A stretch of 64,000 nucleotides of DNA, taken from the NCBI RefSeq assembly GCF_900187325.1, contig NZ_FZMZ01000006.1, forward strand, positions 1-64,000, given 5' to 3'. A program made the position numbers and the translations under genes. Below the pieces are notes generated by a model. That model saw only the letters and a list, made by a program, of their open reading frames with translations, was not told the DNA's origin and made no database searches. Shown piece by piece: positions 10,878 through 20,156 of the stretch; within the stretch, counting starts at the first letter, position 1; each line of letters starts with the position of its first letter. The stretch is from Virgibacillus ndiopensis (GTDB lineage Bacteria; Bacillota; Bacilli; Bacillales; Amphibacillaceae).

Positions 10878-11426
10878 TTACGCTTCTTCTCCACCATAAA
10901 TCTTCGGTTTCAATACACCTATGTATGGTAAATTTCGATATTTTTCCTGGTAATCTAATCCGTAGCCTACAACAAACTCATTTGGAACCTCGAAACCAAT
11001 GAGGTCAGCTTTAATGTTTGCTGTTCTTCCAGAAGGCTTATCTAATAGTGTCACAATTTTGATTGACTTCGCCTTGCGATATTTAAATAAATCAACCAAA
11101 TAGCTTAGTGTTAACCCACTATCGATAATGTCTTCAATTATTAATAAATCGCGACCCTCTACCTTTGTGTCTAAATCTTTTACAATTTTGACTTCACCAG
11201 ATGAACGCATGCCACCATCATAGCTTGATACATCCATAAAATCCATTTCCAAGTGAGTTTCTGTATGTCTCAAGACATCTGACATAAAAGGCATAGCACC
11301 TTTCAACACACCAATCGCTAATGGAAATTTGCCGTCATATTCCTCAGTAAGCTGTTTTCCTATTTCGGCACATTTTTTTGCAATATCCTCTTTAGATATT
11401 AGTACTTTTTCAATATCGTTATGCAT
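10878..11426 (-). CDS. hpt: hypoxanthine-guanine phosphoribosyltransferase
   Basis: Salvages hypoxanthine and guanine with PRPP. 182 residues. The PRPP-binding loop is [13 protein letters not shown]. The family start and the [18 protein letters not shown] end are typical. AGGAGG precedes ATG 11426. It lies 11 bp past tilS, and the tilS-hpt pair is conserved in Bacillus. In B. subtilis HprT and TilS together also influence ftsH expression; nothing here shows that directly. Confidence 0.97.
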   Translation of the reverse strand: MHNDIEKVLISKEDIAKKCAEIGKQLTEEYDGKFPLAIGVLKGAMPFMSDVLRHTETHLEMDFMDVSSYDGGMRSSGEVKIVKDLDTKVEGRDLLIIEDIIDSGLTLSYLVDLFKYRKAKSIKIVTLLDKPSGRTANIKADLIGFEVPNEFVVGYGLDYQEKYRNLPYIGVLKPKIYGGEEA

Positions 11427-11437
11427 TTTGGTTCCTC

Positions 11438-12832
11438 CTACAGATTGCCTTTATCATAAAATAATTGAATATATGAGGTGCTTTTTTTCTGTCTTGTTGG
11501 TTTTCCTTTTTTCAATCCAACAAGCCATAATATTTCTCCATTATTATCGGTAACTATCGGCCATTTATCCCGTTCGTTAACTGGAATTTTTGCATCAATA
11601 AATATATCTTTTATTTTTTTACTTCCGTTTAAACCTTTCCAGCGCATCCGATCCCCCGCCTGACGAGTTCTTATATGTAAAGGTAAGGAAACTTGATCTA
11701 CACCACATAAATAGTTTTTTTCGGTTTGTACTCCTGGATCCTTCGTATGAATAGCCAATAATTTTGACCCGTCCGGCAAATCTAATTCACCTGGTATAGC
11801 TATTATTTCATTAAAAGAATGTGGTTTTTGGGCATGGTCGGAAAAATAAAAGTTTACCTGTTGATATGACTTTTCTACGATTAGCTTGTGCGGAAAATCT
11901 ACTTGGGCGTTGGCCTTATTAGATTTTAATAATGAAAAAAACTGCTCCTCATGCATATACGATAAATAGTTTGGCAATTCATCATATAGATAATTTAATA
12001 TTAGATGATAGACTCGCCTTTGTAAAGCACGGGAATGTGTTACAAATTCTCTAATTTTTAATGAAGCTCTATTGTTTTTTTTATCAAATAGTATTACCTG
12101 TTTAAATAAATTATTTGCTTCCTTCATTAAAAATTGTTCGTCATCCTGTAGTGATTCACTTAAATGCTGCACTGTAGTATGTATATTCCGGTTTTGCTCT
12201 TTTAGTAATGGAACCATATACTTCCGAAAATAATTTCTTGTGAAGTTCGTCTCATCGTTTGTAGGATCCCTTCTTGGACTAATATGCTCATCCAAGCAGT
12301 ACCTTTCAATTTCATCTCTCGATACACATAAAAACGGACGTACTATTTTGCCCGTTGAAAATATACGTTTTAACGGAATACCAGTAAGTGCTCTTGAATT
12401 TGCATAACGAGTAAGTCCCATTAACATCGTCTCAATCTGATCATCACCGTGGTGCCCGAGTGCTAAGTAATCGGCATTGTGCGTTTTCATCTGGTCTTCA
12501 AAAACCGCATAACGTAATTCTCTTGCTGCAAGCTCTGTTCCAACTTGCCTATCTATCTTATACGATGGAACGTCTACAGAGGTTCCATAAAATTCAATAT
12601 TCCATTTTTTACACATATTTTTAACATATTCGATATCTGCTTTCGATTCGTCCCCCCTTAACTGGTGATCGACAGCTATTGCAATAATTTTTAGGCTCCA
12701 TTCGGTTTGAATAGACCTTAAAAAATGCAGGAGCGCCATAGAATCTGGTCCACCCGATACACCGACTAAAACCGTTTTATGTTTAGCTATCAACTTATGT
12801 TTTTGGATAAATGAAATAACAGTTTGTCTCAT
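11438..12832 (-). CDS. tilS: tRNA(Ile)-lysidine synthetase
   Basis: Converts C34 of the CAU-anticodon tRNA-Ile to lysidine, so that the tRNA reads AUA and not AUG. 464 residues. The PP-loop ATPase signature is [12 protein letters not shown] at about 23-34. A linker domain and the C-terminal TilS domain ([24 protein letters not shown]) follow. Its ribosome site is weak (GGGATGG). It heads a tilS-hpt operon. Confidence 0.96.
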   Translation of the reverse strand: MRQTVISFIQKHKLIAKHKTVLVGVSGGPDSMALLHFLRSIQTEWSLKIIAIAVDHQLRGDESKADIEYVKNMCKKWNIEFYGTSVDVPSYKIDRQVGTELAARELRYAVFEDQMKTHNADYLALGHHGDDQIETMLMGLTRYANSRALTGIPLKRIFSTGKIVRPFLCVSRDEIERYCLDEHISPRRDPTNDETNFTRNYFRKYMVPLLKEQNRNIHTTVQHLSESLQDDEQFLMKEANNLFKQVILFDKKNNRASLKIREFVTHSRALQRRVYHLILNYLYDELPNYLSYMHEEQFFSLLKSNKANAQVDFPHKLIVEKSYQQVNFYFSDHAQKPHSFNEIIAIPGELDLPDGSKLLAIHTKDPGVQTEKNYLCGVDQVSLPLHIRTRQAGDRMRWKGLNGSKKIKDIFIDAKIPVNERDKWPIVTDNNGEILWLVGLKKGKPTRQKKSTSYIQLFYDKGNL

Positions 12833-12890
12833 TTTGTGCCATCCCTATTAAGATTTGGTAACATTTTAATCGTAACATACTTCCTGCCTG

Positions 12891-13838
12891 TTAAGGCACT
12901 AATAATGAGGATAGATAGTAGAATAACGCAAGTAAAAATATGCCACCAGTTTCAACTATGACAGGGCTTTTAGTTTTAGTCCTTACCTTTTGTGTACGAC
13001 CTGTCTGTTTGCTGCTAGTATGTGTCTTTTGTGCTTTATACATAGTATTTGCTATTTCATTTTTCATTTGTGCACTAGATTGATATTTTCCTTGGATCGC
13101 TTTCATGAGACATGGACTGTATATCTTTAATGCTTTAACTTCATTTATTTTTGCATAAAGGACCTTTTCCGCATTTGGTCCTTTGTTAAACCGTTTTGGA
13201 AAATATAAATTTAAAAAGACCATGACAAACGCAAATAAATCATAGCTTGGCTCAGCACGTCTTGAGCCCATACCCCAATAGCCCCGGTCGTAGAATTCGG
13301 TATATTCTTTGATCGCCCTACCCTTTTGCGTAGTACCTCCAACATCAATCCAACGGACTCTTGGAGGCGATGAGAGGACTAGAAGATTCTCTGCTTTTAA
13401 ATCACCAAACACCCACCCAGATTGATGCAAGCGTTCTAAATCTTCAAGAAGCTGGAGCATAAACACACCTATCCACGCACTGCCATTTCTTTTTATGAAG
13501 CTGGCCATCGTTTCTCCTTTTAGATATTCCATAACATAAAAGGAGTATTTTATTCCATGTGGAGTAACCCAATCATCAACATCGAATAAAGAAGGTCCAA
13601 GACGATTTCCTTGGACCTTTTGCAAAGACTTTAACACATTTACTTCCATCGTCATCGATGTACTATTATCACTGATTTTCAAGGCATATTCCTTACCATT
13701 GCATTCGCACAGAAAAACTGAACCGATGGCACCGCTACCTAGTTTACGTTTGATCATATAACGGAATTTATGCCATTTCCCGTTAAGGCTCATGCCTGGT
13801 TTAAGTTCAATATCCTGCTTCTTCCACGTTTGGTTCAT
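12891..13838 (-). CDS. yabT: membrane-attached serine/threonine protein kinase (YabT-like)
   Basis: About 315 residues. The kinase domain has a glycine loop (KLGSGAIGSVFLCE), a catalytic loop HQSGWVFGDLKAENLL (HxD replaced by FGD) and a DVGG in place of DFG. This Hanks-type divergence is seen in YabT. A C-terminal hydrophobic segment (GGIFLLALFYYLSSLLV) anchors it in the membrane. In B. subtilis YabT is DNA-activated, active early in sporulation and acts on RecA. I chose ATG 13838 because GAGGG sits just before it. The gene overlaps yabS by 32 bp, so the pair is coupled. Confidence 0.88.
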   Translation of the reverse strand: MNQTWKKQDIELKPGMSLNGKWHKFRYMIKRKLGSGAIGSVFLCECNGKEYALKISDNSTSMTMEVNVLKSLQKVQGNRLGPSLFDVDDWVTPHGIKYSFYVMEYLKGETMASFIKRNGSAWIGVFMLQLLEDLERLHQSGWVFGDLKAENLLVLSSPPRVRWIDVGGTTQKGRAIKEYTEFYDRGYWGMGSRRAEPSYDLFAFVMVFLNLYFPKRFNKGPNAEKVLYAKINEVKALKIYSPCLMKAIQGKYQSSAQMKNEIANTMYKAQKTHTSSKQTGRTQKVRTKTKSPVIVETGGIFLLALFYYLSSLLVP

Positions 13839-14547
13839 CTTCATCCCTCAAGCTCCTTAACAAGCTCTTCTTACCAAATTGGTACATCGCTTCACGAATT
13901 GCTGGTCCCGTCGGTGTAATTCCTCCACTTGTGAGCTTTGGAAATATAGTTGAAATAGCATCAAGCTTCGGTGACCAATCAAATACTTTTTGAATATCCT
14001 TCCGTTTGCCTGGAAAACTATAGATACAAAACCGATTTCGGCCAATTCTTGCATTTAAGCTAATGGATAGATCGATTAACGCTTCTTTAACAGTTGGTAG
14101 CTTGTCATGCATACTAGCACTCGTATCCACAAGGACGAGTACCTCTAAATCGCAGGTCTCACCCATATCTTCTACCACTTCCATAATCTCACCGCGTTTT
14201 TCTGGATCTAAATCCTCCATTGATTGCTTTGGTCCTAAAATTTGTTTTAATTCCTGATTCACAAACCCTTGTAACGTCTGTGTCATCGCCTGCTTTGTCA
14301 CCATCTGTACGGTTTGTGATAACGACTGTTTGTAAACAAGCTGGCTGACACCACCACCGGAGAGGGCAATATCCTCTACTTCATGCAACCCCTCTGGTTC
14401 TTCTGTCTGATCATCGTCTAAGATTCCAATTACATTTACTGTGATTCCTTGCTGATAGGCAATTGCTGCTGTTGCTGCAGGGTCTTCCCCCTTATTGGAG
14501 CAGCCATCGGTAATCAGCAAAATCTGCTTCAATGTACCTTTTTTCAA
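13807..14547 (-). CDS. yabS: von Willebrand factor A-domain protein (YabS-like)
   Basis: 246 residues with two VWA-like halves. The second carries a MIDAS motif DTSASM. The first has DGCSNKG in a shorter N-terminal half. The TSGGITPTGPA stretch fits a metal-site loop. It probably binds a partner through a divalent metal. It lies between spoIIE and yabT, the B. subtilis arrangement. Its function is not known in detail; expression with the sporulation kinase suggests a role in sporulation. Confidence 0.82.
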   Translation of the reverse strand: MKKGTLKQILLITDGCSNKGEDPAATAAIAYQQGITVNVIGILDDDQTEEPEGLHEVEDIALSGGGVSQLVYKQSLSQTVQMVTKQAMTQTLQGFVNQELKQILGPKQSMEDLDPEKRGEIMEVVEDMGETCDLEVLVLVDTSASMHDKLPTVKEALIDLSISLNARIGRNRFCIYSFPGKRKDIQKVFDWSPKLDAISTIFPKLTSGGITPTGPAIREAMYQFGKKSLLRSLRDEDEPNVEEAGY

Positions 14548-14648
14548 AAAATCTACCTCCCAACTATTCCACTATCATCATCACCACTATGACAAGTTTA
14601 TATACATAGAATCCGGAGCTAGACATAGATTGGGAGATACCAAAATAT

Positions 14649-17099
14649 TCACTGTGCTTTCTCTTCATATACTGGTACAGCAGCCCACTGTGGCGAATTC
14701 TTTACTACTTTGGCTACCATAACTGTCATATCATCTACAATTGCACCAGATCTAGTGCGAATGACTTCCTCTAGTAACAAATCAGCCATTTCCTGTGGAT
14801 CATCTGTTTTCATTTCACGTATTTTTCGTTTTAACCATACATCCGTATTTTCAACATGCTTCGGTCCATCAAATATTCCATCACTCATCATGATTAATAT
14901 GTCCTCTGACTTCAGTTGTTCGCTAACAATATCTACATCAAATTCTTGAATGATTCCCATAGGTAAATTACTAGCTTCCACCTTAAGCATTTCTTCACCT
15001 CGTTTAATAAAACTAGGTGTTGAACCAATTTTCAAGAATCTCACAAATGCATTGTGCAAATTGATCACTGCAAGATCCAAGGTTGCATACATTTCATCTG
15101 TTGAACGTAAAGATAAAATAGAATTTATAGATTTAATTGCTACTTTTTCTGGAATACCTGTCTGTAAGATTTGCTGTAACAACCGTAATGTTTCATTGCT
15201 TTCCTCATGTGCACGTTTTCCATTCCCCATACCATCACTAATTGCCATCGCGTATTTTCCTGCACCCAGTTCAATCGTAGTATAACTATCACCGGAAATT
15301 AGTCCACCACCTTTTGCTGCATTCGCGACACCTGTTTCAATCACAAATTCCTTGGCTGAACCGAACGATAAGTAGCAATAGCCATTCGGAAATGGTGAAA
15401 TTTCTTCTTGTTTCACAACAATCATTTCATTCAAAATATCCGAAAGTACTGGGGCAATTAACTTTGGTCCCTCCCCATGATAATCATAAAAGGAAACGGT
15501 CATTTCAATATCTACATTTCCTTTATCCAACCGAAAAATATCTAATTTCTCTAAGTCTATCCCCATATGCTTTAAAGCATTAACAATTTGTATTTCCTGG
15601 TTTTCATGATGCTGTCTTTCTTTTAAAATCTCCTTTGCGAAATTTTCCATTACCTCTGATACCCCTTGTAACTGATCAGCCACAAAACGTTTGCTTTCCA
15701 TCACCTGTTTTTTTAACTTTTGATTTGCCTCAAAGAATGACATTTCCTCTTTCATTGCGTCAACTACCTTTTTAGATTTCACACAATGGTTTTCAAAGTC
15801 GCGCATCAACTTACGATTAGGATCATGGTCATCAGTCAGATCATCTTTCATGTCCTCCATCAAGGAATATGTTTTATCAAACTGTTGCTGCCAGCACCGA
15901 TCCTTCATAAAACAGGTCTGACACGTTTTCTCGGTTACTTGACTTAAAAAATAATCCGTTTCCCGTTTTCGATCAGCATCCTCCTGCGGATATTCTTCGT
16001 TCGATGAAAAGCTTTTCGACAATGCTTCGAACACGTCTGAAAATTGTTCAACCCGCTTAGCGGTGACATTTCGTACCTTTTGTAAATATTGTTCCTGTTC
16101 GTTGGTATATTCCTCTGTCCCGGGAATATAACGGGAAAGCTTTTTAAAAAAACTAGCAGGGGTAAGAAAGAAAATCAAAATTGCAATGGATGATTCAATA
16201 ATAGATGGTAATAATGTGGAAGCGTCCTCATAAAATCCGACCAAAAACGTCCCAACCAACAGCCCTACGCTAACCCCCGTTTTCCTACCTTCTTTTAATA
16301 ATCCACCTAACAATCCAGAAAAGGCAAGAAGACTCATTTGATAAAGGTTTGCGACATTTGCAAGTGATAAAATTAACCCTGCCACTACACCAACCGTTGA
16401 CCCAACAGCGGCGCCACCGATAAAAGCAAGTAGTAGCACAAAATAACGGGAAAGAACCTGCTCTATCGAAGCATCATATATATCCCAACCAATCGTACCC
16501 GTCAATATCGAAGCAAGTAAGATGATCATACAAACAATTTCTTCATTTTTTAATGTAGGTTTATATCTTTTTGGTGATAATAACGGAATGCTTTGCATAA
16601 ATATCAGTACAAGTACCGTACCAAGCACACCTTCAACGAACAGAAGCATCCATTCATACGATGAAAGTTGATCTGTAATCGAATAGAGAAACAATCGTGG
16701 TGCTATTGTGGATAGGAACACAAAAAGTGGAATAATAACCTGCTGATTCTTAGCATTTTTAAACAAACCCGCAAGAAAAATAAAGACAATCATTGCAAGC
16801 GCAACAAATATGCCTTGATTGAATGAATATGTACAAGCACCAGCAAGTACAGCTAGCATAACCTTAGCTGATTTTTCCTTATGTACAATCCATATAGTTG
16901 CTAAAAATGCTACAGCAAACGGGGATACAACGGACAAGATAACGGCTCGTCCTAATAAGAAACCGACAATAATGAACAGCCATCCTTTTTCAAGCATTAT
17001 CGCCCTGGCTGTGGAATTAATTTTTTTTCGCAACTTACTCATATCGCGTTGTTCTCTTCCAAATGCTTTAGTTTCTACTCTTGGAATTGAATCCATCAT
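14649..17099 (-). CDS. spoIIE: stage II sporulation protein E, serine phosphatase
   Basis: Dephosphorylates the anti-anti-sigma factor SpoIIAA, which frees sigma-F in the forespore; it also interacts with FtsZ at the polar septum. 816 residues against 827 in B. subtilis. About ten membrane segments lie in residues 35-330. A coiled-coil and Cys-bearing central part (CQTCFMKDRC) follows. The PP2C phosphatase domain is at the C-terminus (AISDGMGNGKRA, MMSDGIFDGP, and DDMTVMV for metal binding). The start MMDSIPRVETKAF follows GGGAGTGG. The promoter at 17125-17157 shows Spo0A-type architecture. Confidence 0.97.
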   Translation of the reverse strand: MMDSIPRVETKAFGREQRDMSKLRKKINSTARAIMLEKGWLFIIVGFLLGRAVILSVVSPFAVAFLATIWIVHKEKSAKVMLAVLAGACTYSFNQGIFVALAMIVFIFLAGLFKNAKNQQVIIPLFVFLSTIAPRLFLYSITDQLSSYEWMLLFVEGVLGTVLVLIFMQSIPLLSPKRYKPTLKNEEIVCMIILLASILTGTIGWDIYDASIEQVLSRYFVLLLAFIGGAAVGSTVGVVAGLILSLANVANLYQMSLLAFSGLLGGLLKEGRKTGVSVGLLVGTFLVGFYEDASTLLPSIIESSIAILIFFLTPASFFKKLSRYIPGTEEYTNEQEQYLQKVRNVTAKRVEQFSDVFEALSKSFSSNEEYPQEDADRKRETDYFLSQVTEKTCQTCFMKDRCWQQQFDKTYSLMEDMKDDLTDDHDPNRKLMRDFENHCVKSKKVVDAMKEEMSFFEANQKLKKQVMESKRFVADQLQGVSEVMENFAKEILKERQHHENQEIQIVNALKHMGIDLEKLDIFRLDKGNVDIEMTVSFYDYHGEGPKLIAPVLSDILNEMIVVKQEEISPFPNGYCYLSFGSAKEFVIETGVANAAKGGGLISGDSYTTIELGAGKYAMAISDGMGNGKRAHEESNETLRLLQQILQTGIPEKVAIKSINSILSLRSTDEMYATLDLAVINLHNAFVRFLKIGSTPSFIKRGEEMLKVEASNLPMGIIQEFDVDIVSEQLKSEDILIMMSDGIFDGPKHVENTDVWLKRKIREMKTDDPQEMADLLLEEVIRTRSGAIVDDMTVMVAKVVKNSPQWAAVPVYEEKAQ

Positions 17100-17124
17100 A
17101 TAAAACCACTCCCTCTCCTCAGTT

Positions 17125-17190
17125 ATTAAACCACAAGAGGTATTCTTTTTTTGTCAAAACAAGAGAGCATATTCATAAAATCGTTCGACT
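17125..17190 (-). promoter_or_regulatory. Spo0A-dependent spoIIE promoter with 0A boxes
   Basis: TTGACA (17157-17152) and TTTAAT (17130-17125) are 21 bp apart. This wide spacing is the hallmark of the Spo0A-activated sigma-A promoters of spoIIE and spoIIG. One 0A box, read on the plus strand as TTTGTCAAAA, overlaps the -35. A second, AGTCGAA (17190-17184), lies about 27 bp further upstream and has one mismatch to TGTCGAA. The rest of the 400-bp gap to the MarR gene (17191-17417) shows a short stem followed by Ts near 17181-17216 and nothing else I can name. Confidence 0.75.
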
Positions 17191-17417
17191 ATCTTTTGTT
17201 GGACGAGCGATTTTTCTACAATTAGCAACGTATTCTACCATTCTCCCCCTTTCCTGAAATTACTTCTCTATTAAGCAAATCTACTAATGTATACGTTATT
17301 TCCGATCCTTCATTTTACGTTGATAGAAGATTAAATTTGTTGTTCATTTCTATCAGGAATACTCGAATGCTGGACAAATTAACTTTTTAATTAGAAAACT
17401 GCATTAGAAAAAAACTC

Positions 17418-17482
17418 TTGCATTATAAGCCGTATTTTCATATAATAGTTCTCGTGCGAATTGTTCGCATGTGAACTATTAT
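17418..17482 (+). promoter_or_regulatory. MarR-gene promoter with a 41-bp palindromic operator
   Basis: TTGCAT (17418-17423) and TATAAT (17441-17446) have a perfect 17-bp spacer. A long palindrome runs from 17442 to 17482: ATAATAGTTC, three bases, TGCGAA, three bases, TTCGCA, three bases, GAACTATTAT. It covers the -10 box and the start point. This is what an autoregulatory MarR operator should look like. Confidence 0.8.
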
Positions 17483-17501
17483 AGTTTAAAGGAGAAATTA
17501 T

Positions 17502-17951
17502 ATGGATTCTGATAAAAAAATCCGAGACATTATATTCTCGTTTCGAGAAGTTAATCGTTTCTTTTATAAACAGATGTGGCAGCACGCAAATGAATTAGGT
17601 GTAACAATCGTTCAGCTGCAAATACTTAAAATTTTATCTGAAGAACCTAATTTAAGTTTACTAAGCCTCACCAAAAAAATGAGTGCGGGTAAAAGTACTA
17701 TTAGTAGTACAGTTGATCGTTTAGTTAAGGCAGATTATGTTAAGCGAGAGCGTTCAACTGAAGACAGACGAGCAATCATTTTGAATTTAACGCCTCTTGG
17801 GGAAGAAAAAAAGAAAGAGGCACATGCGTTATTTATGCAACGTCTTTCTAAACTACATGAAATAAGTGATAGTGATGTAGAACAGTTAATTGAAATTCAC
17901 CAATTAATCAAAGAAAAAATTAAGATTACCGGAGATGATGAAACGTGTTAA
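17502..17951 (+). CDS. MarR-family transcriptional regulator
   Basis: 149 residues. A winged helix-turn-helix is clear: LQILKILSEEPNLSLLSLTKKM, recognition helix STISSTVDRLVKADYV, and the wing KRERSTEDRRAIILNLT. The dimerisation helices are at both ends. GGAGAAATTAT precedes ATG 17502. It overlaps the exporter gene by 7 bp, so it most likely represses its own operon and is relieved by a toxic small molecule exported by that pump. The ligand cannot be read from the sequence. There is no redox Cys typical of OhrR. Confidence 0.9.
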   Translation: MDSDKKIRDIIFSFREVNRFFYKQMWQHANELGVTIVQLQILKILSEEPNLSLLSLTKKMSAGKSTISSTVDRLVKADYVKRERSTEDRRAIILNLTPLGEEKKKEAHALFMQRLSKLHEISDSDVEQLIEIHQLIKEKIKITGDDETC

Positions 17952-19477
17952 ACCGTACAACTAGATCAGCTTATATTGATGCTTCAAAAGTGCCAAAAGG
18001 TCCGATTATTTTTGTAATGGTACTTGGAGCATTTGTAGCAATTTTAAACCAAACGCTTATGAATGTGGCATTACCTGTAATGATGGAAGATTTAAAAATA
18101 GATATGACTACTGCACAATGGTTAACAACAATCTTTATGCTCGTAAATGGTATTTTGATTCCAATTACTGCATTTTTAATGGAAAAGTTCTCAACTAGAA
18201 AGTTATTTTTGACAGCAATGTCACTATTTGCTTTAGGAACACTTATTTGTGGTATAGCACCGGGGTTTGCTTTAATTTTAATTGGTAGAGTCATTCAAGC
18301 TGCTGGCGCAGGTATTATGATGCCATTATTAACAAACGTTATCCTAAGTCTCTTTCCAATTGAAAAACGTGGCGGTGCAATGGGACTGATTGGTCTAGCT
18401 ATGATGGCGGCACCTGCTATTGGACCAACATTGTCTGGGTGGATTGTCCAAACATTTTCATGGCGCTTATTATTTTTCATCGTATTACCAATAGCGGTCA
18501 TTGACGTCATTCTTGCATATTTCCTATTACGCAACGTGACCAAACTATCTAAACCGAAAGTTGATATAGCATCAATTATTTTATCTACCATTGCATTTGG
18601 TGGATTACTTTACGGATTTAGTGCTGCCGGTCAGGATGGCTGGTCAGATTCGATTGTTCTTACAACTTTAGCTGTCGGTGCTGTTACAATGATTATTTTT
18701 GTATTTAGACAACTACGAATTAAGACACCAATGCTGGAATTTCGTGTTTTTAAATACACTATGTTTTCATTAACTACTGTCATAAACGTTGTCGTAACTA
18801 TGGCAATGTTTGCGGCTATGCTATTAATACCACTCTATTTACAAGATGTCAGAGGATTTACTCCTATGGAATCAGGATTGTTATTATTGCCTGGAGCTAT
18901 CGTCTCTGGAATCATGTCACCAATTACCGGGAAGCTTTTTGATAAAATTGGTGCACGTCCATTAGCATTACTTGGATTAGGAATTACTGCTGTAACAACT
19001 TACTTTTTTACGGATTTAACGGATTCAACAACGTATACGTTTATGATGTTATTGTACACTGCTAGAATGGTCGGTATTTCCATGATCATGATGCCGATTA
19101 TGACAGCCGGATTAAACCAATTACCAAGACGTTTGTATTCACATGGTACTGCAATGGCCAATACGCTTAGACAGCTATCTGGTGCTATTGGTACTGCTTT
19201 CTTAATAACCGTAATGAGTAACCGTGCTGCTGACCATATTGCTGATTTCATGCCGAAAACAGGGATGCCTAGTGAACAGGAATTCGCAATGATTAAGGGT
19301 CTCGCAACAATTGAAGGAATAAACGATTCATTTATGGTAGCAACCGGATTTGCAATTTTAGGATTTATATTGTCGTTCTTCATTAAACGCACAAAACCAG
19401 ATGCTGAGGACGATGCGTATAATCAGGAAAGAAGTCGTGAAGCAGAGGAACAAGGTAAAGTTCATGTAACACTTTGA
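17945..19477 (+). CDS. DHA2-family multidrug efflux MFS transporter, 14 TM
   Basis: 510 residues with about 14 hydrophobic spans, so it belongs to the EmrB/QacA (DHA2) group of proton antiporters. The start AILNQTLMNVALPVMMEDL, motif C region GRVIQAAGAGIMMPLLTN, WRLLFFIVLPIAV, and motif A-like GKLFDKIGARPL are typical. The C-terminal tail is highly charged. The start is GTG 17945, ten bases after GGAG and inside the end of the MarR gene. Likely substrates are drugs, bile salts or other lipophilic compounds; the exact one is unknown. Confidence 0.9.
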   Translation: MLNRTTRSAYIDASKVPKGPIIFVMVLGAFVAILNQTLMNVALPVMMEDLKIDMTTAQWLTTIFMLVNGILIPITAFLMEKFSTRKLFLTAMSLFALGTLICGIAPGFALILIGRVIQAAGAGIMMPLLTNVILSLFPIEKRGGAMGLIGLAMMAAPAIGPTLSGWIVQTFSWRLLFFIVLPIAVIDVILAYFLLRNVTKLSKPKVDIASIILSTIAFGGLLYGFSAAGQDGWSDSIVLTTLAVGAVTMIIFVFRQLRIKTPMLEFRVFKYTMFSLTTVINVVVTMAMFAAMLLIPLYLQDVRGFTPMESGLLLLPGAIVSGIMSPITGKLFDKIGARPLALLGLGITAVTTYFFTDLTDSTTYTFMMLLYTARMVGISMIMMPIMTAGLNQLPRRLYSHGTAMANTLRQLSGAIGTAFLITVMSNRAADHIADFMPKTGMPSEQEFAMIKGLATIEGINDSFMVATGFAILGFILSFFIKRTKPDAEDDAYNQERSREAEEQGKVHVTL

Positions 19478-19502
19478 AGCAGAGCCACAGAACAGTTAAA
19501 TT

Positions 19503-19540
19503 AAATGTGCTGCCTTTTTACGAGGCGGCACTTTCCATTT
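19503..19540 (+). terminator. terminator of the MarR-exporter operon
   Basis: GTGCTGCC and GGCGGCAC form an 8-bp stem with a 9-nt loop; outer AAAT/TTT pairing extends it. The T tract after it is short and interrupted. Confidence 0.65.
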
Positions 19541-19570
19541 AATCAAAAATTACAAAATAGGCAATTTCTA

Positions 19571-19599
19571 TTGACACAAATCTACCACTGATGTATGAT
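19571..19599 (+). promoter_or_regulatory. sigma-A promoter of the tRNA-Met gene
   Basis: A consensus TTGACA and TATGAT with a 17-bp spacer lie about 20 bp upstream of the tRNA 5' end. This is what a strong stable-RNA promoter needs. Confidence 0.85.
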
Positions 19600-19618
19600 A
19601 TTTTTTGTGACTGATTTT

Positions 19619-19692
19619 GGCGGCGTAGCTCAGCTGGCGAGAGCGTACGGTTCATACCCGTGAGGTCGTGGGTTCGATCCCCTCCGCCGCTA
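19619..19692 (+). tRNA. tRNA-Met (CAU), elongator type
   Basis: A full cloverleaf: acceptor GGCGGCG/CGCCGCT with a G-U end pair, D stem GCTC/GAGC, anticodon stem TACGG/CCGTG around the TTCATAC loop (anticodon CAU), variable loop AGGTC, and the T loop TTCGATC. It closely resembles the B. subtilis elongator tRNA-Met; it lacks the initiator C1-A72 mismatch (G1-U72 here). CCA is not encoded. The second pair of the T stem is T-T where B. subtilis, as I recall it, has G-T. It has its own promoter and terminator. Confidence 0.95.
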
Positions 19693-19741
19693 TTACAAAA
19701 AGCGTAGGCAACTTCTAGGAGCCGAAGCTAGATCTAAACAA

Positions 19742-19780
19742 AGACCTGCTAGAGGTATAACCCTTTAGCAGGTCTTTTTC
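19742..19780 (+). terminator. terminator of the tRNA-Met unit
   Basis: AGACCTGCTA pairs with TAGCAGGTCT and is followed by TTTTTC, a canonical intrinsic terminator about 50 bp after the tRNA. Confidence 0.9.
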
Positions 19781-19800
19781 TATTGGCTTTTCCATAAATT

Positions 19801-20035
19801 TTGTTGCTTTTTAACCACGTAGTTTCAGTAAAATGCGACGTATTGTTGTTCTTGGATACCGCAGCCCGTATACACGGAGACTCCTGCGGGAAAGCAACAG
19901 CTGAAGACCCCGTAGGAAGTGAGTTTCTTCCGAGGAGGCTGAAGCGTTTCCCGCGGAAAGCGCAGTGTATTTCCGGAACTTTAGCCTAATCAAAAATTTA
20001 TGTCGCAGTTTATGTTTTTTGTGTAAAAACAACAA
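19801..20035. repeat. palindromic MITE-like repeat, copy 2 (complete 235-bp form)
   Basis: The ends are TTGTTGCTTTTTA and TAAAAACAACAA, an imperfect terminal inverted repeat. Inner arms also pair (AAATGCGAC against GTCGCAGTT). The centre runs from CAGCCCGTATACAC (19862) to GTGTATTTCC (19974). The left arm matches the right arm of the copy at 43414-43556, and the right arm matches the left arm of the copy at 43160. It fills the gap between the tRNA terminator and the yabR terminator; no credible gene is present. Confidence 0.82.
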
Positions 20036-20073
20036 TTCTATTGATAGTAATTGAAATAAGAGACCCTGTCCTA

Positions 20074-20118
20074 CAAAAAAGCAGGTACCCGCTATAAAAG
20101 TGGGTACCTGCTTTTTTT
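20074..20118. terminator. bidirectional terminator after yabR
   Basis: A perfect 10-bp stem (GCAGGTACCC/GGGTACCTGC) has As on one side and Ts on the other. It ends the divIC-yabR transcription from the right. Confidence 0.9.
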
Positions 20119-20156
20119 ATTTATGATTATAGAGCATCCTCTATAGACAGCAGTTG

